A DNA stretch of 64,000 bases from Burkholderia pseudomultivorans (GCF_902499075.1 NZ_CABVPP010000010.1:1-64000); one strand, 5' to 3'; shown: positions 6,368 through 16,900, counted from the first letter of the stretch. Made by a program: numbers and translations. The notes: generated by a model from the sequence alone, not told the origin.

Positions 6368-8743
6368 ATGTCGTTCTCTTTCACCGCGCGTTCATCGCGC
6401 GGCCGGCTCGCGCTCGCGTGCGCAGCCGCTTTCGCGTTGCCTGCCGCCCATGCGGCATCGACGGACGGCGCGCACGTCGATCCGCGCGAGGACGCTGCCG
6501 GCCGATCCGCCGGCGCAGCCTCGTCTTCCGCACCGGCCGCCGCCGTCGTCGCGACCTCGTCCGCGGCGCCGGCGGACGATACGCTGCGCGCCGTCAGCGT
6601 GACCGCCCGGCGGCAGCCGGTCGATCCGGATACACCGGCCGTCGTCGAGTCGATCACGCGCGAGCAGATCGACTCGCACACCAACGTCACGACCGAGGAC
6701 GCGCTGAAATATGCGTCGAACCTGATGGTCCGCAAGCGCTACATCGGCGACCGCAACAGCGTGTTCGCCGGCCGCGATTTCAACGAGCTGCAGAGTGCGC
6801 GCGGGCTCGTGTATGCGGACGGGCTACTGCTGTCGAACCTGCTCGGCTCGAGCTATGCGTATCCGCCGCGCTGGTCGCTGATCCCGCCCGACGACATCGC
6901 GCGCGTCGACGTGCTGTACGGCCCGTTTTCCGCGCTGTATCCGGGCAATGCGATCGGCTCGACCGTGCTGCTCACGACGCGCCGTCCGGAAAAACTCGAG
7001 GCGTCGCTGTCGACGCAGTTCTTCACGCAGCGCTATCACGACGGCTATGGCTTTGCCGACAGCTTCGGCGGCAATCATCAGACCGCGCGAATCGCGAACC
7101 GCGTCGGCCGCTTCTGGTTCGCGCTGTCGCTCGACCGGCTCGAGAACGACAGTCAGCCGATGCAGTACGCGAGCCCCAATGCCGCGTACAACCCGAAACT
7201 CGGCCCCGCGGTGCCCGTGACGGGCGCGGCGGTCGACATCGGGCCGAACGGCAAGCCGCGCACGATCGTCGGCGCGCAGTCGCTCGAGCGGACCGAGCAG
7301 ATCAACGAGACGGTGCGGATGGGCTATGCGTTCACCGACCACGTCGACGCGACGCTCACGCTTGGCCACTGGGAGAATCATTACCGGCAGCACGGCGAGA
7401 CCTTCCTGCGCGATGCGGCCGGCAATCCGGTCTACGGCGGCAACGTGTCGATCGGCGGGCAGAACATGACCGTCGCGCCGAGCGCGTTCGCCCCGCAGCG
7501 CGGCGACCAGGAGAACTGGCTGTACGCGCTCGGCCTGAACGGCCGGCTCGATTCGGGCTGGCGGCTGTCGGGCATCGTGTCCGCGTACGACGTGTCGCGC
7601 GACGTGCAGCGCGCCGCGTCGACCGCGCAGGGCGGCGCGGGCACGCTGTTCCAGGGCGACGGCACGGGCTGGCGCACACTCGATCTGAAGGCCGAGGCGC
7701 CGGAAGTGAAGGGCCACACATTCACGTTCGGCTACCACTACGACAACTACTTCCTGCGCAGCGTCACGTACAACACGGCCGACTGGCTGGCCGGCCCGAC
7801 CACGTCGCTCGCGAGCGTCTACCGCGGCGACACGCGCACGCAGGCGCTGTTCGCGCAGGACGCCTGGCGCGTCGCGCCGGGCTGGCTCGCGACGCTCGGC
7901 CTGCGGTACGAACGCTGGGACGCATACGGCGGCGCGCTCGGCAACGCGAGCGGCACGCTCGGCTATGCGGACCGCAGCGCGAATGCGCTGTCGCCGAAAC
8001 TGGCGCTGCAATGGGATGCGACGGACGTGTGGCGGTTCCGCGTGTCGTTCGCGACCGGCACGCGCTTTCCGACGGTCGGCGAGCTGTTCCAGGGCACGAT
8101 CTCGAACAACGCGATCGTCAACAACAACCCGAACCTGCGGCCGGAAAAGGCGATCGACTGGGACTTCACCGCCGAGCGCGACGTGGGGGTTGGCGTCGTG
8201 CGCGCGAGCGTGTTCCAGAGCGACCTGCGCGATTCGATCTACAGCCAGACGACCGTGTCGGGCGCGTCGACCGTCACCAACATCTCGAACGTCGACCGTG
8301 TGCGCGTGCGTGGCGTCGAACTCGCGTTCAGCGGCGAGAACGTCGGACTGAAGGGGCTGTCGGTCGATGCGAACGTATCGGCGAGCAATGCGCAGATCCT
8401 GGCCGACGCGGCGAACCCTGCATACGTCGGCTCGCGTTTTCCGCGCATCCCGCGCATGCGCGCGAACCTGCTCGCGTCGTACCGCTTCGACGAGCACTGG
8501 CTCGCGAGCGTCGGCGTGCGCTACTCGGGCCGCCAGTTCAACACGCTCGACAACAGCGACGTGAATCCGGACGTCTATGGCGGCACGAGCGCCTTCACGG
8601 TCGTCGACCTGAAGGCGCGCTATCGCTTCGATCGTCACTGGACCGCGTCGGTCGGCATCGACAACCTGACCGATCGCCGCTACTACGTGTTCCACCCGTA
8701 TCCGGGCCGCACGTTCTACGGAGAGCTGAAATGGTCGCTGTGA
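6368..8743 (+). CDS. TonB-dependent outer-membrane receptor
   Basis: 791 residues. The signal peptide (about 1-29, ending LPAAHA) is followed by a 40-residue Ala/Ser-rich linker and a TonB-box-like DTLRAVSVTA. The plug domain (about 80-200) includes VVESITREQIDSHTN and RVDVLYGPFSALYPGNAIGSTV. The 22-stranded barrel ends NLTDRRYYVFHPYPGRTFYGELKWSL. It imports a ligand by TonB/proton-motive-force coupling. The substrate is not readable from sequence; the upstream DUF2946 protein suggests a metal or metallophore. The ATG at 6368, followed at once by a good signal peptide, is chosen over upstream in-frame ATGs. The two genes probably form an operon. Confidence 0.9.
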   Translation: MSFSFTARSSRGRLALACAAAFALPAAHAASTDGAHVDPREDAAGRSAGAASSSAPAAAVVATSSAAPADDTLRAVSVTARRQPVDPDTPAVVESITREQIDSHTNVTTEDALKYASNLMVRKRYIGDRNSVFAGRDFNELQSARGLVYADGLLLSNLLGSSYAYPPRWSLIPPDDIARVDVLYGPFSALYPGNAIGSTVLLTTRRPEKLEASLSTQFFTQRYHDGYGFADSFGGNHQTARIANRVGRFWFALSLDRLENDSQPMQYASPNAAYNPKLGPAVPVTGAAVDIGPNGKPRTIVGAQSLERTEQINETVRMGYAFTDHVDATLTLGHWENHYRQHGETFLRDAAGNPVYGGNVSIGGQNMTVAPSAFAPQRGDQENWLYALGLNGRLDSGWRLSGIVSAYDVSRDVQRAASTAQGGAGTLFQGDGTGWRTLDLKAEAPEVKGHTFTFGYHYDNYFLRSVTYNTADWLAGPTTSLASVYRGDTRTQALFAQDAWRVAPGWLATLGLRYERWDAYGGALGNASGTLGYADRSANALSPKLALQWDATDVWRFRVSFATGTRFPTVGELFQGTISNNAIVNNNPNLRPEKAIDWDFTAERDVGVGVVRASVFQSDLRDSIYSQTTVSGASTVTNISNVDRVRVRGVELAFSGENVGLKGLSVDANVSASNAQILADAANPAYVGSRFPRIPRMRANLLASYRFDEHWLASVGVRYSGRQFNTLDNSDVNPDVYGGTSAFTVVDLKARYRFDRHWTASVGIDNLTDRRYYVFHPYPGRTFYGELKWSL

Positions 8744-8878
8744 AAGCGCTTACGAGCACGAGCGCATCGGCCGGCGGCGGGTTGACGAGCGACCTGCTCG
8801 ATCGCCGGTCGCGGTGCCCCGAGCGTCGCTGAGACGGGCGCGACGTGCGGCGAATGCCGCCGCGCGCCGTGCCCGATA

Positions 8879-8901
8879 CAAAAACGCGCCCGAAGGCGCG
8901 T
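8879..8901 (-). terminator. terminator of the GlsB/YeaQ gene
   Basis: On minus, ACGCGCC-TTCG-GGCGCGT is followed by TTTTG: a compact UUCG-capped hairpin immediately after the stop codon at 8913. Confidence 0.85.
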
Positions 8902-8912
8902 GGAGACGATCG

Positions 8913-9167
8913 TCAGGCCGCTCGCTTGAATAGACGGATCACGAACAGCAGGATCACTGCGCCGACGACCGCGACGATCACCGAGCCGACGAAGCCGCTG
9001 CCGATGCTGATGCCGAGGATCCCGGCAAGCCAGCCGCCGATCACCGCACCGACGATCCCGACGATGATGTCGACGATCAGCCCGAACCCGCCGCCCTTGA
9101 CGAGCAGTCCGGCGAGCCAGCCGGCGATCGCGCCGATGATGAGCCACATAATCAAGCCATGAGTCAT
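8913..9167 (-). CDS. GlsB/YeaQ/YmgE-family membrane protein
   Basis: 84 residues with three transmembrane helices rich in Gly/Ile/Val (MWLIIGAIAGWLAGLLVKG, IIVGIVGAVIGGWLAGIL, FVGSVIVAVVGAVILLFVI) and a basic C-terminus (RLFKRAA). It matches the transglycosylase-associated/GlsB family of small inner-membrane proteins that accumulate under stress; molecular function is unknown. The start at 9167 (MTHGLIMW) follows AGGAGAGG-like purines and is preferred over the longer frame starting at 9224. Monocistronic, with its own UUCG terminator. Confidence 0.9.
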   Translation of the reverse strand: MTHGLIMWLIIGAIAGWLAGLLVKGGGFGLIVDIIVGIVGAVIGGWLAGILGISIGSGFVGSVIVAVVGAVILLFVIRLFKRAA

Positions 9168-9409
9168 GGTGGTCCTCTCCTTGTGTTGAGTCGAAATGAC
9201 CGGACGTCGGCTGTGTCGCCGCAAGCTCGATGCAGGCGGCTTCGCGACCCGCCGCGCCGCCCCCGCAATGTAACGCGATAGGCGGGTCGGAATCGTTAAG
9301 TAATGTTATGCACCCTTAACTGGATTTTCCAGGGAATTCGTCTGCACAGGACGCGAAGTGTGTGCAAACCCGGCTTGATGAAATGGATCTGTAAGAAACG
9401 GGCGGCGCG

Positions 9410-9619
9410 TTATTGCCCGAGCGTCGATGCCGGCGCGAATGCATCGGGCAGTCCGTCGCCCGCATCGGCGATCAGTCGCGTGACGGTGGCGGTGTCGCCG
9501 ATCGCCTCGATTGCGAGCAGTGCGAAGCGAGCGAGAAAGAGCGGCGCATCGGTTTGGCCGATGCGGGTCATCGTCGTGCAAAGGTCGGTGTAGAGCATGT
9601 CGCGTTCGGCGTCTGTCAT
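9410..9619 (-). CDS. DUF2783 domain protein
   Basis: 69 residues, one compact helical domain (LYTDLCTTMTRIGQTDAPLFLARFALLAIEAIGD) matching DUF2783. Its start codon overlaps the stop of the upstream monooxygenase gene as ATGA (9616-9619), so the two are translationally coupled. DUF2783 proteins occur mainly beside FAD-dependent aromatic hydroxylases, which suggests an accessory or stabilising partner; this is inference from context. Confidence 0.8.
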   Translation of the reverse strand: MTDAERDMLYTDLCTTMTRIGQTDAPLFLARFALLAIEAIGDTATVTRLIADAGDGLPDAFAPASTLGQ

Positions 9620-11355
9620 CGTGCGTTCTCCTGAGGATGGGGTGCGGCGTGCGGGCGCAGGCCCGCCCGTTCGAGCGCGGCCGTCAGATCGTCGGCGTGC
9701 GCGTCGTGCCAGCGGCCGAGTACGTGTCCGTCGGGCCGCACGAGATAGACGGTGCCGTCGCGCGCGCCGTACATGCGGAACAGCCGGCCGTCGTCGTCGT
9801 AGCCTCGGCAGGACGGCTGCCGCGGCGCCGCGTGCCGCGCCAGCACGACGAGCGCGAACGGCACGCCGGCGCGACGCAGCCGCAGTTCGAGATCGGCGAG
9901 CGACGGATCGGGCATGCCGTCGGCGGTGAAGCAGAGCGCGGTGAAGCGCGGCGCAACGAGGTCGGTCAGATGACCGCGGCGTGCGTCGTCATGCTGCGCC
10001 GCATGCAGCATCAGCGGGCATTCGGCGAGCACCGTGCCGGGCGGGGGCCCGGCGTCGAACGCGTCGCGCTCGGCGGCGTTGAGCGGCGACGCCGTATACG
10101 CGATCGGCGACGTCTGGCGCGGATTGATCAGCGAGCGCAGCGCAGGATGCCGGGTCGCGAGCGACAGCACGGCCTTGCGCATCAGCGCGAACGCGAACGA
10201 CGGCGGCGCCATGAATTCGGTGCTCTTGGTGCCGTAGCGCAGATTCTCGTGCGTCGCGAACACGCGCTCGTCGGAATAGCTGTCGAGCAGCGTGTCCGCT
10301 GCGAGGCCGCGGATCACGTACGCGAGCTTCCACGCGACATTGTCGGCGTCGTCGATGCCCGAGTTGGCGCCGCGCACGCCGAAGATCGGCACGAGATGCG
10401 CGGCGTCGCCGCAGAACAGCACGCGGCCGTGCCGATACCGTTCGAGCGTCAGCGCATTCGCCTTGTAGATCGTGATCCAGATCGGCGACCAGTCGCCGCG
10501 CTCGCCCATCATGTCGAGCAGGTTCTGCACGCGCGGCATCACGTTCTCCGGTTTCACGGCCGCTTCGGCATCCTCGTCGTCGCGCAACTGATAGTCGATC
10601 CGCCAGACGTTGTCGGGCTGCTTGTGAACGAGCACCGTCGAGCCCGGATTCGACGACGGGTCGAAATAGGCGAGCCGCTCGGTCGGCCTGTCGCTGTCGA
10701 GCGCAATGTCGACGATCACATAGCGCCCCTCGTAGCTCGTGCCCCGAAGCGACAGGCCGAGCGCGTCGCGCATCGTGCTGCGTCCGCCGTCGCACGCGAC
10801 GATCCAGTCGGCGTCGAGCGCATAGCCGCCGAGCGGCGTGTCGACGTCCAGGCGCACGCCGTCCTGCTGTTGTGCCACGCCGACGACCTTCGTCTGCCAG
10901 CGGATCTCGATCAGGTCGGGGCGGCGTCGCGCGGCGTCGAGCAGGAACTGTTCGATGTGGTACTGCGCGAGGTTCACCATCGGCGGCAGCTTTTGGTTCT
11001 CGTCCTGCGGCATCGTGAAGTGCAGCACCTCGTCGGTGCGGTAGAAGCTGCGTCCGCCGGTCCACGGCAGCCCGACACGCAGGAAGTCGTCGAGCGCGCC
11101 GAGCCGCTCGATGATCTCCAGGCTGCGCCGCGAGATGCAGATGGCGCGGCTGCCGTGGCAGACCGCGTCGTCGGCCTCGAGCAGCACGCTGCGGATCCCG
11201 TGGTTCGCGAGTCCGAGCGCGACGGAGAGGCCCACCGGGCCGCCGCCGACGATCGCGACGGCGTGCCGCTGCGTGTCGACGCCGTGCTCGAGCGGCGGCA
11301 GGTGGGCGGGATGGCGCTCGGCGACGAACGGATATGGCTTGAATTCGATGCCCAT
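9616..11355 (-). CDS. FAD-dependent aromatic-ring monooxygenase (MhpA/PheA-like, class A)
   Basis: 579 residues. The N-terminal Rossmann FAD site is VAIVGGGPVGLSVALGLANHG (about 33-53). The middle DG motif is VACDGGRSTMRDALGL. The second FAD motif, RVLFCGDAAHLVPIFGVRGANSGIDDADNVAWKL, contains GD. The C-terminal thioredoxin-like domain ends LVRPDGHVLGRW. Such enzymes hydroxylate phenolic substrates with NAD(P)H and O2 in the cytoplasm; the substrate here is unknown. The start at 11355 (MGIEFKPYPF) has GGAAG 11 bases upstream and gives the usual family length. It is the first gene of a coupled pair with DUF2783. The LuxR-type gene upstream on the same strand is a candidate regulator. Confidence 0.88.
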   Translation of the reverse strand: MGIEFKPYPFVAERHPAHLPPLEHGVDTQRHAVAIVGGGPVGLSVALGLANHGIRSVLLEADDAVCHGSRAICISRRSLEIIERLGALDDFLRVGLPWTGGRSFYRTDEVLHFTMPQDENQKLPPMVNLAQYHIEQFLLDAARRRPDLIEIRWQTKVVGVAQQQDGVRLDVDTPLGGYALDADWIVACDGGRSTMRDALGLSLRGTSYEGRYVIVDIALDSDRPTERLAYFDPSSNPGSTVLVHKQPDNVWRIDYQLRDDEDAEAAVKPENVMPRVQNLLDMMGERGDWSPIWITIYKANALTLERYRHGRVLFCGDAAHLVPIFGVRGANSGIDDADNVAWKLAYVIRGLAADTLLDSYSDERVFATHENLRYGTKSTEFMAPPSFAFALMRKAVLSLATRHPALRSLINPRQTSPIAYTASPLNAAERDAFDAGPPPGTVLAECPLMLHAAQHDDARRGHLTDLVAPRFTALCFTADGMPDPSLADLELRLRRAGVPFALVVLARHAAPRQPSCRGYDDDGRLFRMYGARDGTVYLVRPDGHVLGRWHDAHADDLTAALERAGLRPHAAPHPQENAR

Positions 11356-11520
11356 CGTGATTGGCTTCCAGGTGGATGGAGGGCGATGCGCGCATGCGGC
11401 GATGCATGCGATTCGTCCGTGCAGTATGGAAGCCGGCCGGCGTACCGCTGTCCCCATTCCGGGTACGGCACCGGACCGGGATTTACCCCGATGCGTGCGG
11501 TGCAGGCAGGCGCTGCCCGG

Positions 11521-12330
11521 TCAGGGCTGCAGGCACAGCGCGAACAGCTGGCGCTGGCTCGAAATGCCGAGGCGGCGATATGCGCGCTTCTGGTAGGTCA
11601 CGACGCTCGATGCCTTCACGCCGATCGTTTCGCCGATCTCGTGCGCACTCTGGCCATCGAGCACGCCGCGCAGCACGTCGAGCTCGCGCTTGGACAGCGT
11701 CGGGCATGCGCTGCGCAGGCGCGCGAGCATCCGCTGCGGGATGTCGATCTGCATGGCGCCGGCAAGCGCGTAGTGATGTTTCGCGGCCTGCGCGATCAGC
11801 GGCGCGAGCGCCTCGATCTCGGCGATCGCGCGCGGCTCGAACGCGCCGCTGCGATGCGCGCGGTACAGGTTGATCGACAGCCAGACCGCGTCGTCGGGCT
11901 GCATCAGCAGCGACAGGCGGTCGGAGACGTCGGGGGCGCGGTAGCAGGCCGCGCGATACGCGTCGTGACCGATCTCGTCGCCGGCCTGCTGATGCAGCAG
12001 CAGGTCGCGGCGATGCGCGCCGCGCGGTGTGGTCGACACGATCGTCTGGTTGCCGTCGAGCGCGTAGAAGTGCCGCGCATAGGTGTCGGCGACGTCGCGC
12101 AGATAGCGGCCGCCGCGATGGTCGGCGACCGATACCGTGCGCGGGCGGTTGCCGAACTCGTACGCGAAGACCGTGCATTGCGTGACCGACAGCGCATCGT
12201 CGAACAGCTTCAGCACTTCGGTCGCGAACGCGTTCGGCTCGCTGCTGCCGATCGCGGCAACGAGACTCGTCGCGCGGGACACGTGCAGTTGCCCGGAGAG
12301 GTTCGGTCGCTCGAGACGCCAGGTGCGCAT
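11521..12330 (-). CDS. LuxR-family transcriptional regulator
   Basis: About 269 residues. The C-terminal LuxR/GerE helix-turn-helix (about 200-262) shows LSKRELDVLRGVLDGQSAHEIGETIGVKASSVVTYQKRAYRRLGI. The N-terminal 190 residues lack an autoinducer-binding or receiver signature that I recognise. Start assignment is weak: the ATG at 12330 has no clear Shine-Dalgarno, and GTG at 12432 is also possible. It lies upstream of, and in the same direction as, the monooxygenase/DUF2783 pair across a 165-bp gap, so local regulation is plausible. Confidence 0.8.
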   Translation of the reverse strand: MRTWRLERPNLSGQLHVSRATSLVAAIGSSEPNAFATEVLKLFDDALSVTQCTVFAYEFGNRPRTVSVADHRGGRYLRDVADTYARHFYALDGNQTIVSTTPRGAHRRDLLLHQQAGDEIGHDAYRAACYRAPDVSDRLSLLMQPDDAVWLSINLYRAHRSGAFEPRAIAEIEALAPLIAQAAKHHYALAGAMQIDIPQRMLARLRSACPTLSKRELDVLRGVLDGQSAHEIGETIGVKASSVVTYQKRAYRRLGISSQRQLFALCLQP

Positions 12331-12454
12331 GATGCAGGAGAAGGGCGGGGGGATCCGGCGATTGTAATCGGCGGAATGCAGCGCGTGAGTCGGGGGATGC
12401 CCGCAAGCGGAGCCGGGGGAGAGGGCGTGCACGATTGCGCGCGCGGAAAAGAGA

Positions 12455-12487
12455 AAAGGCCTGACAAGCGATGCTTGTCAGGCCTTT
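12455..12487 (-). terminator. terminator downstream of tRNA-Thr
   Basis: A near-perfect 15-bp hairpin AAAGGCCTGACAAGC/GCTTGTCAGGCCTTT with a GAT loop lies just past the tRNA 3' end. A/T tracts on both sides allow function in either direction. Confidence 0.85.
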
Positions 12488-12493
12488 ATATCT

Positions 12494-12569
12494 TGGTGCC
12501 GGAGATAGGAGTCGAACCTACGACCTTCGCATTACGAATGCGCTGCTCTACCAACTGAGCTACACCGGC
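12494..12569 (-). tRNA. tRNA-Thr (anticodon CGT)
   Basis: On minus, GCCGGTG begins at 12569. The D-arm is AGCTCAGTTGGTAGAG, the anticodon stem-loop GCGCATTCGTAATGCG has CGT in the loop, and the T-arm is GTAGGTTCGACTCC. The acceptor CACCGGC partner is followed by an encoded CCA. Full length 76 nt. Confidence 0.96.
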
Positions 12570-12778
12570 AGCAGAGAAATGAAATTATAGGGTGAAATCT
12601 GAAGTCTTGGCAATAGGTTTTTCGAAAATTTTTTCAGCTTGCTGCTGCTGTTTCGCGAAACCATCGATCCGGCGGACTTCCCCCGCTTTCACTTCACTGC
12701 GATGCAGCCCGTCGGGGCCACATCGCGAGGCGCGATTGTACTTGCGTCATCCGCACCCGTCTAGTGTTGCAGCGCAAA

Positions 12779-13792
12779 TTAATGGCTTTCGTTGTGATAG
12801 CTCGTCACGCGCTCGACTTCGTTCTTCGAGCCGAGGAACACCGGCACGCGCTGGTGCAGGCCGGTCGGCCGCACTTCCATGATGCGCTGCGTGCCCGTGG
12901 TCGCGGCGCCGCCCGCCTGCTCGACGATGAACGACATCGGGTTCGCCTCGTACATCAGGCGCAGCTTGCCCGGACGATCGGGCGTGCGCTTGTCGGCCGG
13001 GTACATGAACACGCCGCCGCGATTCAGGATCCGGTGCACGTCGGCCACCATCGACGCGATCCAGCGCATGTTGAAATTCTCGCCGCGCGGGCCGTCCTTG
13101 CCGGCGTTCAGTTCGTCGACGTAGCGCTTGACCGGGTCGTACCAGTGGCGCGCGTTCGATGCGTTGATCGCGTACTCGCGCGTGTCGGCCGGGATCTGCA
13201 TGTTGCTTTGCGTGAGCACCCACGAACCGACTTCGCGATCGAGCGTGAAGCAGTTCACGCCGTTGCCGGTCGTCAGCACGAACACCGTCTGCGGGCCGTA
13301 GACCGCGTAGCCGGCGGCGACCTGCTGCGTGCCGGGCTGCAGGAACGATTCCTCGGTGGCCTGCTTGCCGTCCGGGCAGCGCAGCACCGAGAAGATCGTG
13401 CCGATCGACACGTTCACGTCGATGTTCGACGAACCGTCGAGCGGATCGAACACGAGCAGGTATTCGCCGCGCGGATAGTTCGCGGGGATCGGGAAGAACG
13501 TTTCCATTTCCTCCGACGCCATCGCGGCGAGGTTGCCGCCCCATTCGTTCGCGTCGAGCAGGATCTCGTTCGACAGGATGTCGAGCTTCTTCTGCACTTC
13601 GCCCTGGACGTTCTCGCTGCCGGCGGTGCCGAGCGCGTCGCCGAGCGCCCCCTTCGACACGTTGTAGCTGATCGCCTTGCAGGCGCGGGCGACGACTTCG
13701 ATCAGCAGGCGCAGGTCGGCGGGGAGGTTGTTGGTCTCGCGCTGCTGTTCGATCAGGAACTTGGACAGCGTGGTGCGGCGGGCAATGGACAT
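12779..13792 (-). CDS. fbp: fructose-1,6-bisphosphatase, class 1
   Basis: 337 residues, the normal class 1 length. It hydrolyses fructose-1,6-bisphosphate to fructose-6-phosphate in gluconeogenesis. Signatures are [20 protein letters not shown] (metal and phosphate binding), EEMETFF upstream, and the C-terminal sugar-phosphate region [21 protein letters not shown]. The ATG at 13792 ([17 protein letters not shown]) has GGAGT upstream. The frame stays open for more than a kilobase further upstream only because of GC bias. The next gene, pepN, is separated by 287 bp holding a terminator, so fbp has its own promoter. Confidence 0.97.
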   Translation of the reverse strand: MSIARRTTLSKFLIEQQRETNNLPADLRLLIEVVARACKAISYNVSKGALGDALGTAGSENVQGEVQKKLDILSNEILLDANEWGGNLAAMASEEMETFFPIPANYPRGEYLLVFDPLDGSSNIDVNVSIGTIFSVLRCPDGKQATEESFLQPGTQQVAAGYAVYGPQTVFVLTTGNGVNCFTLDREVGSWVLTQSNMQIPADTREYAINASNARHWYDPVKRYVDELNAGKDGPRGENFNMRWIASMVADVHRILNRGGVFMYPADKRTPDRPGKLRLMYEANPMSFIVEQAGGAATTGTQRIMEVRPTGLHQRVPVFLGSKNEVERVTSYHNESH

Positions 13793-14006
13793 GACAGACT
13801 CCGAAAGGCCAAAGAATCCTTGAATTGCCGCAATTTTACCTGTCGCGCTTCGGGCGCCGCCGCCTTTTTTCGTCCGGTTACAAGGGCCGGCGGCCGAACC
13901 GGCCCGGTTTTTGCAGAGGGAAGACGGGGCGCGCCCGGGATGCGATGACCGAAAAGCCGGCCCTGCCGCGCGACGCGGCGCCACGCACCATGATCGTCCG
14001 ACCAAT

Positions 14007-14038
14007 AAAAAGCCGGCGCTGCAGCGGACAGCGCCGGC
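14007..14038 (-). terminator. pepN terminator
   Basis: On minus, AGCGCCGGC-type stem (14012-14020 with 14030-14038) followed by five T (14007-14011). Confidence 0.85.
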
Positions 14039-14079
14039 CTTCGCGCCCCGGAAGGGCGCGATGCGATGCAGCGACCGCG

Positions 14080-16773
14080 TTACGCGAGCGCCTTCTCGAC
14101 GATCTCGCGCACGTCGCGCGATTTCGCGCCCGCCGCGACTTTTTCGAGTGCGTCGCGCATCCGGTCGCGCAGCGCGGGCGTGAAGCGGCGCCACAGTTCG
14201 AGCGAGCGTGCGAGGCGCGCGGCGACCTGCGGATTGATCGCGTCGAGCGCGAGCACCTGCTCGGCCCAGAACGCATAGCCCGAACCGTCCGCCGCATGGA
14301 ACTGCGCCGGGTTGGCCGCGCAGAAGCTGAAGATCAGCGAACGCGCACGATTCGGGTTCTTCAGGTTGAACGCGGGATGCGCCATCAGCTTGCGGACCTT
14401 CGCGAGCGTCGGCTGCGCGGGCGTGCCGCGCTGCGCGGCCTGCATCGAGAACCACTTGTCGATCACCAGCGCTTCCTTCTCGAAGCGCCGGTAGAAGTCG
14501 TCGAGTGCGCGCTCGGCCGGTTCGTTCGCGCCGGCCGCCGCAGCGGAAAGCAGCGCGCCGAGCGCGGCCGCGCGATCGGTCATGTTGTTCGCCGCGTCGT
14601 ACTGCGCGGTCGCGATGCGTACCGCGTCGGCCGGATCCTCGAGTTCGGCGAGGTAGGCGAGCGCGAGGTTCTTCAGTGCGCGGCGGCCGGACGCGTCGGG
14701 CGTCGGTTCGTATGCGCCCGGCGTCTGGTGATGTTCGTACGCGGCGAGCCAGTCGGCGCGCAGCGCGGTCGCGAGCTGGCGGCGCACGAACTGGCGCGCG
14801 CGATGCACGGCGGCCGGATCGGCTTCGGCCATCTGGTCGGCGAGGTAGGTTTCCGACGGGAGCGTCAGCGCGAGTTCGCGGAATGCGGGCGACAGCTTCG
14901 CATCGGTCAGCACGCGGCGGAACGCGGCGACGAAGTTCTCGCCGAGCGCGAGCGGCTCGTTCGCCGCGGCGCGGGCGGCGAGCGTCAGCAGCGCGCGCGT
15001 CGCGAGGCGCTGGCCGGCTTCCCAGCGGTTGAACGGATCGCTGTCGTGCGCGAGCAGGAACGCGAGGTCGTCGTCGCTGTAGTCGTACTCGACGATCACC
15101 GGCGCCGAGAAATTGCGCAGCAGCGACGGCAGCGGCGCTTCCGGCACGTCGACGAACGTGAAGCTCTGCTCGGTTTCGGTGAACTCGAGCACGCGCGTCG
15201 TGCCGGCTGCGGCGGCCTCGCCGTCGAGCCGCAGCGGCAGGTCGCGGCCGTCGCGGCCGATCAGGCCGATCGCGAACGGGATCAGCAGCGGACCCAGCTG
15301 CGTTTCGCGCGCGGCCGCCGACGCGTCGCCGTAACCCTGCGCGAGCGTGACCGTATAGCGGCGCGCGGCGGCGTCGTAGGCGGTGCGCACCGTCACGCGC
15401 GGCGTGCCGGCCTGGCTGTACCAGCGCTCGAACTGCGCGAGGTCGCGGCCGTTCGCGTCGGCCATCGCGTGACGGAAGTCGTCGCAGGTCACCGCATGGC
15501 CGTCGTGGCGCTTGAAGTACAGGTCCATCCCCTTGCGGAAACCGTCGCGGCCGAACAGCGTCTGGTACATCCGCACGACTTCCGAGCCTTTCTCGTAGAC
15601 GGTCATCGTGTAGAAGTTGTTGATCTCGACGTAGCTTTCCGGGCGCACCGGGTGCGCCATCGGGCCCGCATCCTCGGCGAACTGCAGCTGGCGCAGCACG
15701 CGCACGTCCTCGATGCGCTTGACCGCGCGGGCCGCCGATTCGAGGTCGTCGCCCGCGGCCATGTCGGCCGAGAACTCCTGGTCGCGGAACACGGTCAGGC
15801 CTTCCTTCAGGCTCAGCTGGAACCAGTCGCGGCAGGTCACGCGGTTGCCGGTCCAGTTGTGGAAGTACTCGTGGCCGACCACCGATTCGATATTCGCGAA
15901 ATCGACGTCGGTCGCAGTCTCGGGGTTCGCCAGCACGTACTTCGTGTTGAAGATGTTGAGCCCCTTGTTCTCCATCGCACCCATGTTGAAGTCGCCGACC
16001 GCGACGATCATGAAGCGGTCGAGATCGAGCTCGAGGCCGAAACGCTTTTCGTCCCAGCGGATCGAGTGGATCAGCGAATCCATCGCGTGGCGGGTCTTGT
16101 CGAGATCGGCCGGTTCGACCCACACCTGCAGCAGTTTTTCCTTGCCGGAGCCGGTGGTGATCTTTTCCTCGATCGCGACGAGCTTGCCGGCGACCAGCGC
16201 GAACAGGTAGCTCGGCTTGCGGAACGGGTCTTCCCACTTCGCGAAGTGACGGCCGTCGGGCAGTTCGCCCGAGTCGACGAGGTTGCCGTTCGACAGCAGT
16301 ACCGGGTAGGCGGCCTTGTCGGCGCGCAGCGTGACCGTGTAAGACGCCATCACGTCCGGGCGGTCGAGGAAGTAGGTGATGCGGCGAAAGCCCTCGGCCT
16401 CGCACTGCGTGAAGAAATTGCCGCTCGACACGTACAGGCCCGACAGCGTCGTGTTCTGGTCGGGCGCGCACGCGCTTTCGAGCGTCAGCTCGAACGCGTC
16501 GGGCACGTTCTCGACGGTCAGCCCGTGCTCGTGCGCGCGCACGGCGCCGTGCGGCGCACCGTCCAGCTGCGCACCGAGGAATTCGAGCGCCTCGCCCATC
16601 AGTTCCAGGTGCGGGACGGGCGCGGCATCCGGATTGCGGCGCACGCGCATCGTATTCCTGACGATCGTGCGGGCCGGCGCGAGATCGAATTCGAGCGCGA
16701 CGGAATCGATGAGGAAGGCCGGCGGCGTGTAGTCGGCGCGGCGGATCACGGTGGAGGAGGCGTTGTCGGACAT
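14080..16773 (-). CDS. pepN: aminopeptidase N (M1 family)
   Basis: 897 residues. It shows the exopeptidase motif GAMEN (265-269) and the zinc site HEYFH (301-305) with Glu324 as third ligand. It removes N-terminal residues from peptides in the cytoplasm. Length and the C-terminal helical domain (ending [11 protein letters not shown]) match the gammaproteobacterial PepN group. The start at 16773 ([18 protein letters not shown]) is chosen because residues further upstream in the frame are not family-like. It is transcribed alone, divergently from the DUF4136 lipoprotein gene. Confidence 0.97.
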   Translation of the reverse strand: MSDNASSTVIRRADYTPPAFLIDSVALEFDLAPARTIVRNTMRVRRNPDAAPVPHLELMGEALEFLGAQLDGAPHGAVRAHEHGLTVENVPDAFELTLESACAPDQNTTLSGLYVSSGNFFTQCEAEGFRRITYFLDRPDVMASYTVTLRADKAAYPVLLSNGNLVDSGELPDGRHFAKWEDPFRKPSYLFALVAGKLVAIEEKITTGSGKEKLLQVWVEPADLDKTRHAMDSLIHSIRWDEKRFGLELDLDRFMIVAVGDFNMGAMENKGLNIFNTKYVLANPETATDVDFANIESVVGHEYFHNWTGNRVTCRDWFQLSLKEGLTVFRDQEFSADMAAGDDLESAARAVKRIEDVRVLRQLQFAEDAGPMAHPVRPESYVEINNFYTMTVYEKGSEVVRMYQTLFGRDGFRKGMDLYFKRHDGHAVTCDDFRHAMADANGRDLAQFERWYSQAGTPRVTVRTAYDAAARRYTVTLAQGYGDASAAARETQLGPLLIPFAIGLIGRDGRDLPLRLDGEAAAAGTTRVLEFTETEQSFTFVDVPEAPLPSLLRNFSAPVIVEYDYSDDDLAFLLAHDSDPFNRWEAGQRLATRALLTLAARAAANEPLALGENFVAAFRRVLTDAKLSPAFRELALTLPSETYLADQMAEADPAAVHRARQFVRRQLATALRADWLAAYEHHQTPGAYEPTPDASGRRALKNLALAYLAELEDPADAVRIATAQYDAANNMTDRAAALGALLSAAAAGANEPAERALDDFYRRFEKEALVIDKWFSMQAAQRGTPAQPTLAKVRKLMAHPAFNLKNPNRARSLIFSFCAANPAQFHAADGSGYAFWAEQVLALDAINPQVAARLARSLELWRRFTPALRDRMRDALEKVAAGAKSRDVREIVEKALA

Positions 16774-16871
16774 GGTCGTCGAGATCGGTGGAATGGGGAT
16801 CGGGCCCGCAACGCGGGCCGGGCGAACCGGCCCATTGTACAAAGGCTTGCGGCCGCGTGCCGCGCGAACTT

Positions 16872-16900
16872 TTTACCGGTCCGGACAGTCCGCGTATTAT
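16872..16900 (+). promoter_or_regulatory. promoter of the DUF4136 lipoprotein gene
   Basis: TTTACC (16872-16877), 17-bp spacer, TATTAT (16895-16900), about 60 bp before the ATG. Confidence 0.6.

Noticed and set aside
6241-8832. 863-residue plus frame overlapping the TonB receptor in another frame
   Set aside because: Arg-rich frame-shifted shadow; the receptor frame has signal peptide, plug and barrel.
13884-13912. GC hairpin plus TTTTT on plus between fbp and pepN
   Set aside because: No plus-strand gene or promoter upstream could use it; probably incidental.
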